Source: Pseudofabraea citricarpa (taxonomy: Eukaryota > Ascomycota > Leotiomycetes > Helotiales > Dermateaceae). Taken from it: a DNA stretch of 64,000 nucleotides. The notes under the pieces are model-generated. The model ran no database searches and had not been told where the DNA came from. It saw nothing but the letters and a program-made list of their open reading frames with translations. Of the stretch, positions 60,174-64,000 are shown in pieces; the first letter of the stretch is position 1, and the number at the start of each line of letters is the position of its first letter. The stretch lies in NCBI GenBank assembly GCA_029641185.1, contig JAPWGK010000032.1, positions 372,001-436,000 on the forward strand, given 5' to 3'. A program made the translations under genes and the position numbers.

Positions 60174-60894
60174 TGTAGTATTATACTAATTAGTATAATA
60201 ATTACTTAAAAATATAACTTAGATATAAAAAAAAGAGTAATTTATTTCTAGTATATTTTATTAGTTTAACTAGGCTAAAATATAATTATTACTCCTAAGT
60301 AACCTAATTTTCTTTATTATTAACTTATAGCCTCTTATTTTTATTATTCTTATTATTTTTCTCGTTTTTCTTATTTTTATTATTCTTATTATTCTTATCG
60401 TTCTTATTATTTTTATTATTTTTATTATTTTTCTCGTTCTTATTATTATTATAATAATTAAGATCTTAATTACTAGGGTTAGATAGATTATTATTATAAT
60501 TAGAATAAGATTCTTAATAATTTTACTTAGAGTAATAACTTAGTATTATAGTATATAGAATATAAAGTAAATAAGAGATCGATATAGCTAATTAATAACA
60601 AAAAATCTAAGTATAAGGAGAGAAGAAGAAAGGAAAAGAAAGAAAGTATAAGAAGCTAGCTATAAGTAATCTTTCCTATCACGCTAGTATTTACTCTCTA
60701 AGTATTCTCTATTATACGTATTCTTAGGTAGGTGAATATATAGGGTAAGTTACATATAATTTATCCTACTTAGTAAATTTCTAGTTATATAATCTAGGTT
60801 AGTAAGTTATAATATAGGTTAAGTAAAATATATATAAGAGAAATAAGTATATAGCACGTGTCTTAAGTAACTTATATAAGAATCGTAATACTAC
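60174..60894 (-). mobile_element. 3' LTR of a degraded Ty3/Gypsy-type retrotransposon
   Basis: The block ends in short inverted termini, TGTAGTATTA at 60174 and TAATACTAC at 60886-60894, spanning about 721 bp. It is extremely AT-rich with TTATT-type simple runs (60330-60450). On the minus strand it is preceded by a polypurine tract (AGAAGGGGGG), as expected for a 3' LTR. The 5' LTR lies beyond the window. Confidence 0.6.
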
Positions 60895-60904
60895 CCCCCT
60901 TCTA
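60894..60904 (-). other. Polypurine tract beside the 3' LTR
   Basis: On the minus strand the run reads AGAAGGGGGG directly before the LTR start, matching the plus-strand primer site of LTR elements. Its GC content is striking in otherwise AT-saturated DNA. Confidence 0.55.
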
Positions 60905-63900
60905 AGCGTCTAATTTTTATATTAGATAAGGTTTATCTAGATATCTAGAGTAAAAATCTTTTAGAATTTCTTATACGTTTTTAAAATTTTCTACTAGATA
61001 CTACTCTAGATCTAGTAGTTATTATACCTATTTGACTTTATAGAAAACTTTTCCTCTAATTATCTTTACGTCCTTAATATCTTTTACCTCTTATTTATCG
61101 TTTCCTTTTATATTAATTAAGAGAGATTTAGTTTCTCTTTATCTAGGTAGAGGATCGTCTAGGTCTTTATATAATAAGTTAGAGTAAAATATAAGATAAA
61201 TCTTAAGTCCTAGTAATAATTTTACTTTATAAGAGCTTAGTCTAATTTTCTTCTTAATTTTATAAGACCTTTTATTCTTATATTCTAATTTTTATAAGAG
61301 TCTTTATATTCGAATATTTTTTATTAAAATATAGACTTTGTCTCCTAGTTTATAATTTAGTATAAGCGATTATTTCTTATTTATGTATTTTTTTATCCTA
61401 CTCTAAGACTAAGTTATTTCCTTACGTATAAATTTCTAAGTATCTTTTATTCTCTTTACGAATTCTATTACTCGTCTTTCGTCTAGTCTAATCTTCGCAG
61501 GTTACGTTTAATCGATCTTAGTATTTTCCTAGTCGAAATTTATTCTTAGTTTATATCCTTTGTTTATAAAAAATAATATAACTTTTATACTTATAGATTA
61601 ATATCTGTTTCCTATAAATTCTACTATTAGTAGGATTTAATTTTAGTTATCTTATAAGTAATTAGTATAAGCTCTTAGGTAGTATTTTATTTTCGTATTT
61701 ATTCTTTCTATTTAGCCGTTTATCTCTAGGTATATTATTATAGATAATTAAATATTAATTCCTAATATCTTATAAAGCTTTCTTTATATCTTACTTATAA
61801 ATTAAGAACCTCTATTAGAGATATAAGTTATAGGTAATCTATAGTATTTCTATACGTTTTTTAGGAATAATTTAGTAGTTTCTTTTATACTTATTCCTTT
61901 ATCTTTATATCTATAAAGAATATAATATCTTTCCTTTAATAATCTATAGATTATAACTAAGATAATATTAAATCTGTCGCTCTCTAGAAGTCTAGTTATA
62001 AAGTCTATAGATATATAACTCTAAGATTTATCTAGTATTAATAGTAGCTCTAAGTATCCCTAGTAAGTAGTATTATTTAGTTTAAACTTTCTATAGATAT
62101 AATAGTTTCTAATATATCGATTAAGATCTTTATTTATATTCTTTTAGATATAATTATCTTATAGAAGGATTAATATCCTTTCTCGTCTAGGGTATCTAAC
62201 TATAAGCTCTTTATATGTTTTCTAAATTAATTTTATTCTATAGGCTTCTAGAACTTAGACTCGGTTCCTATAGAATAAGATATTATCTCGATCTTTATAG
62301 TATAACTTAGGAATATCTTTTACTAGTTTATTATCTCTTAAAGCCTTAAGAGTTTCTTAGTAGAACTAGTTATTCTTTTATCCCTTCTAAATATACTTAG
62401 GAATCGTTTATTTTACTCTTATAGCCTAAATATATAAGTTAAATACTTCTAAAGCTTTCTCTCTATTAATTTTACTTTTAGGAAGAATAATTTATATTTA
62501 TTCTCTCTATTAATCGTCTAACTTATCTTATAGTTTATCTTAAGATCTTCTAGTTAGAGTATCTATTTTCTTATTTTATTTTCCTAGTCTATAGACGATC
62601 TAGAAGTTAAATTCTAATAGGAACTCTACCTATCTAGCTTATCTTCTTATTAACTTCTTAGTAGTTATAAAATATTCTAAAGCCTTATAATCTAAGAGTA
62701 CTTATATAAGTAAATCTATTCCTTAAAGTTTAGGTCTTTATTCTTTAAAGTATTTGATTATTACTAAGAGTTCCTTATTATAGATTTTATAATTATATTT
62801 AGCTAGTAGGAGTCTTCTAGAAAAGAATATTATAGGGTATAAAAGCCCGTCCTCCTTATATTAAGATAATACTCTTATATTAACGTAATCTAATAAATTA
62901 TACTTTATAATATATTACTTATCTTTATTAAAATACGTAAGTATTAGTACTAAGGTAATTACCTTTTTTAGTTCTTTAAAAGCGTTCTAATATTTGTTAT
63001 TCTAATTAAAGCCTTTCGTCTTTTCCTTCTTCTTACTTAAGTTATTAATTAGAGAGAGTATTCTAGAGTAATTCTTAATAAATCTTCTATAAAAGTTTAT
63101 AAATCTAATAAAGCTTTATATATCTCTTAAGTTCTTAGGTATTTCTTATTCTTAAATATCTTTAATCTTATTAGGGTTTATTCTAATTCCCTTTATACTA
63201 ATAATTAGTCCTAAGAACTTAATCTTATCTTAGTAGAAGGCGTACTTCTTAATATCTACTTAAAGCTTTACCTCTTATAATTTAATTAAGATTTTCCTAA
63301 TATATTTTATATATTCTTCTTTAGTTCTATTAGTATAAATACAAATATTATTAATATAAGATAAGATAAAATTATTAGAATATTCCTAGAGCGTCTTATT
63401 TATAAAATTCTAAAACGTTAAAGGTCTATTAGTTAATCTAAAAGGAAGTACTTTATATTTATACGAGCCCTATCTAGTATAAAAAGTAGTAAGCTTTTTA
63501 TCCTCTTTAGTTTAGAATCTAATTCTATTAAAAGCGTATCTAATATCTAGCTTTAATAAGAACTTAGCCTTTCTTATTCTTACTAGAGTCTTATCTATTA
63601 AAGGTAAGAGGTATTTATTCTTCTTTATAATTACGTTTAGCTTTCTATAATTAATATAAAATCTTAATTCTCCTCTAGGCTTTCGTATAAAGAGAATTAA
63701 TAATAAGTAAGGTATCTTACTTATATTAATAAAGCCTTTTACTAATTATTCTTTAATATAAGCTCTAATAAGTTCGAGCTCCTCTTAAGATATCTTATAT
63801 AAAGGAGCGTATCTAAGATTTATTTCTCCTATAAGTTTAATATAATAATTATAGCTCTTATATAATAGTAACTAGTTTATAGCTTTCTTTAAGAATACCT

Positions 63901-64000
63901 TAATTAAGTCTTATAGTTCCTTTAAGAGATATTTCTTAATATCGATTTCTCTTTTAGCGTTTTTTTACTATTATTTAATAATATTCTTTAGAGAGATAAT
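60895..64000 (-). mobile_element. Internal region of the same retrotransposon (degraded pol), continues past the window
   Basis: No long frame survives, but minus-strand fragments read as gypsy pol in the expected order. Reverse-transcriptase blocks lie at about 63250-63700 (YRKLN, then a KLDIR-type block, then a YINN motif at about 63343-63365). RNase H to connection motifs of the form FNF-IVYRLGK lie at about 62560-62680, and integrase-region decay is further left. The sequence is saturated with TpA and full of stops, as expected after RIP. It is inactive. Confidence 0.75.

Overview
This is a filamentous ascomycete chromosome segment (Pezizomycotina; Leotiomycetes is my best guess, held loosely). 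The signs are short 43-166 bp GT-AG introns, Zn2Cys6 and Adr1-like regulators, a HET-domain relic, a short heme-thiolate peroxygenase, RAD7/RAD16-type repair proteins, and one very AT-rich retroelement block that looks mutated by repeat-induced point mutation (RIP). Most genes are multi-exon. I rebuilt exon chains by hand from splice signals and phase; nearly every rebuilt gene adds up to whole codons. Left third (0-24 kb): a 5'-truncated Zn2Cys6 regulator, a regulator-like pseudogene with three in-frame stops, a zinc-knuckle/coiled-coil gene, an acidic-tailed repeat protein, a secreted GH43-CBM35 galactanase-like enzyme, a HET-domain relic, an aminoglycoside-phosphotransferase-fold protein, a disrupted membrane-protein gene, a short secreted peroxygenase and a disordered repeat protein. 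Several long stretches hold no recognisable gene. Middle (24-42 kb): RAD16 and RAD7, the two partners of global-genome nucleotide excision repair, stand head to head across an 835 bp shared promoter. Then come a secreted protein with eight near-identical PAN-like modules, a secreted nucleoside hydrolase, the 69-residue gamma-tubulin-complex protein MZT1, and a GNAT acetyltransferase. 42-52.5 kb: a compact set of a Gre2-like reductase, a glutathione S-transferase, a two-finger Adr1-like C2H2 regulator, a 2-oxoglutarate/Fe(II) dioxygenase and an allantoate-permease-family MFS transporter. The palindrome GGAGCTCC, mostly as GAGGAGCTCC, occurs six times counting near-complete copies, and only in the three intergenic regions that serve these five genes. 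The regulator's first finger has helix contact residues expected to read GAG. I regard this as a candidate undescribed co-regulated metabolic or detoxification module without a polyketide synthase or peptide synthetase. 52.7-60 kb: an AIM9-like kinase-fold protein, a small unknown protein, a Zn2Cys6 regulator and a retinol-dehydrogenase-like SDR that converge with only 69 bp between them. 60-64 kb: a degraded minus-strand Ty3/Gypsy-type element. Its 3' LTR and polypurine tract are visible, it begins about 180 bp upstream of the SDR, and it continues beyond the window.
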